Shown: piece by piece, positions 19,701-20,177 of the stretch | How the letters are laid out: every line of letters starts with the position of its first letter | How positions within the stretch are numbered: position 1 is the first letter of the stretch | IMG/VR virus record: IMGVR_UViG_3300030430_001866 | Span: 1-20,177 of that record | Origin: a virus | Reading direction: 5' to 3' (one strand) | Length of the DNA: 20,177 nt | Translations under genes and position numbers: made by a program | The notes under the pieces: model-generated | Databases searched by the model: none | Seen by the model: only the letters and a program-made list of their open reading frames with translations | Told to the model about the DNA's origin: nothing

Positions 19701-20177
19701 ATAATTTACTACACCTTTAACCTGTGCCCAATTAACAATTAATTTTACTTTTACCTTACCTTTGTTTGATATTTTCTCATTCGCATTTGTGGTTGCATTT
19801 TGATTTGTAACTTCTTTGTACAACCTTTCAGTAATAGTCACTGATGCTGGTGCTAATGGTAATTCGTTTAAATTCGTTGCATCTCTGAAAGTAACATCAG
19901 CACCACTTTCAACATGAGCATAAGCAGATTCATTGTATGTAAGTGCAGTTACTTTATATTTAATACCTTCTTGTTCAGTTACCGAAATAACTCTGTAAAG
20001 TGAATTTTGTATGTTTTGTGCTGAACTTCCACCTGATGTTTCTAATACCCAAACACTATTAACATTTGGTGCTGTTGCTGTTGTTCCTACGGTAAATGCA
20101 GTATTAACTGTAATAACTGAACCTGTAATGTCCGTAATTGTTCTTTGTGAAACACTGCCATCAGGCATTAAAACATT
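16779..20177 (-). CDS. tail-tip/host-specificity protein J-like (partial, N-terminus outside)
   Basis: The frame is open to the right edge. ATG 20168 is internal, so the visible 1131 or so residues are the C-terminal part. The segment LYRVISVTEQEGIKYKVTAL with TYNESAYAHVE matches the conserved block of lambda J-type central tail-tip proteins. About seven fibronectin-type III-like repeats of ~100 residues follow, beginning near residues 104, 218, 334, 426, 529, 623 and 741 (counted from 20168), with repeated IKWGE/LSWTE/LRWGE strands. A beta-rich C-terminal domain ends NFTWQCRGT. Family role: closes the tail tube, contacts the receptor and triggers DNA release. It is directly followed by fibre 1, so the adsorption module is intact. 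This protein is the main evidence for siphovirus morphology. Confidence 0.85.
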   Translation of the reverse strand, partial: NVLMPDGSVSQRTITDITGSVITVNTAFTVGTTATAPNVNSVWVLETSGGSSAQNIQNSLYRVISVTEQEGIKYKVTALTYNESAYAHVESGADVTFRDATNLNELPLAPASVTITERLYKEVTNQNATTNANEKISNKGKVKVKLIVNWAQVKGVVNYQVQFKKDNGSYESVIVQGLDFELPDVQAGKVYKFKVFALNGANQQSPTAAIATRTTVGKTDSPSNVSAFTATVDPIAGVILSWTENAPNPDGFTGTDVEFKDLDIAYYEIHKLTGGAGTTITDSNFGNKAASTYLTRDQAPDTVTGDFPSATTSYFIKARDDGGRFSATATSVVVTINVPSAIENVVKSAENGIIKIRWTAPSSTYKIKNYQITFNDGSAKTIFADSTEFQTPGSWVGSSRNFFITAIDIAGNSGAETTVNFPIPEPAAPNNLTHSFTTDSVVLKWEENLPTASTLQPPVIGYRIYRNNGTDSIAQIKGTEFTLLVNSTNFPNVNGTAQASYQVAAVYADPAFPTDGRPSSNQATTTISISVAPAPTPSFSFELDFVRIKWGEVNGSLKTIRYGIFDNEGDLIGEADSREFTLKANFNDKTIQIKAFSAAYINAVGDSTAQALFIGTGSNFTITRQNLPAPTNGSFVLGSEGGLGFVTSSWTSPTVNSANNLDLKDFKIIRSSFDTLSAALSNFNSTNDLLVIQDTESFKEEVSWKLASDSTVNSITRYYYIIPRDLLNNEGAVLRIKVEIFRPLKVPDGGTCEVIDNNVLLRWGEPAVNSTNQLKIDHYEIKKHTGSGAASQVWSTGSPIGKGTGKTITDSRFSVVFETAPDTYTYLIKAVDTAGNESKDTPIFFKSLSVSQPPDFVLNADYDSVFSTSGTGLTSPQEVDSVAFTNCLKVFDIALNKNVLYLPVLTNSSGVGTQTWQEHFVGTGSNASPQFANISAIQSAGFSAYLEPAPTGNSNRGQYQEVFDFGTNLASSKVSSLAEFANQGSGTVNQSQRLDLVSGGSGGTFSNGTESNSNSAQRFGVGFQRVRYKTRAISVAGSLIKITNLNLKIDVKIKNDTGTGTANASDSAGTVVNFNVSFVDVQGLAVTPNTTSAVFAVVDFQDVPNPTSFKVLLYNTSGVRVSGNFTWQCRGT

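Overview
The window looks like part of an AT-rich genome of a marine picocyanobacterial (Prochlorococcus/Synechococcus-type) phage with a siphovirus-like tail, or a closely related prophage. The basis is a lambda J-like tail-tip protein with fibronectin-type repeats, two large fibre-like proteins, a phage recombination set (PD-(D/E)XK nuclease, ERF annealing protein, resolvase-like protein), and many small proteins whose style I recognise from marine cyanophages. No database was searched, so the host assignment is inference.

Layout. Positions 1-3622 (+) hold a tightly packed early/recombination operon. Genes there overlap by ATGA or similar junctions, and several are very small. Positions 3594-4042 hold a two-gene cassette on the opposite strand. 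Positions 4052-5928 (+) encode a membrane protein followed by three exported proteins. Positions 5928-6145 are a non-coding control region with two stem-loops whose loops are complementary, then a promoter and short direct repeats. Positions 6156-7288 (+) encode a phage protein whose end resembles RAMP/Cas7-type glycine-rich loops, plus a basic partner. Positions 7289-8165 have no convincing gene. They contain a five-unit tandem array of stem-loop repeats whose paired bases co-vary from unit to unit. Everything from 8154 to the right edge is on the minus strand: a cluster of small accessory proteins (two of them tandem zinc-ribbon paralogues), then two giant fibre-like proteins with small structural proteins between them, then the J-like tail tip, which runs off the window.

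How the parts work together. The left genes would process and recombine replicating phage DNA. The middle group makes envelope-directed proteins. The right block builds the adsorption end of the tail. The convergent point between the two transcription directions is the structured repeat array, the most unusual element here. The paired-base changes argue that it acts as RNA, or as an extruded DNA hairpin. Its base bias (purine-rich on the minus strand) suggests that it is read leftward from the end of the late operon. I do not recognise it as a known RNA family.
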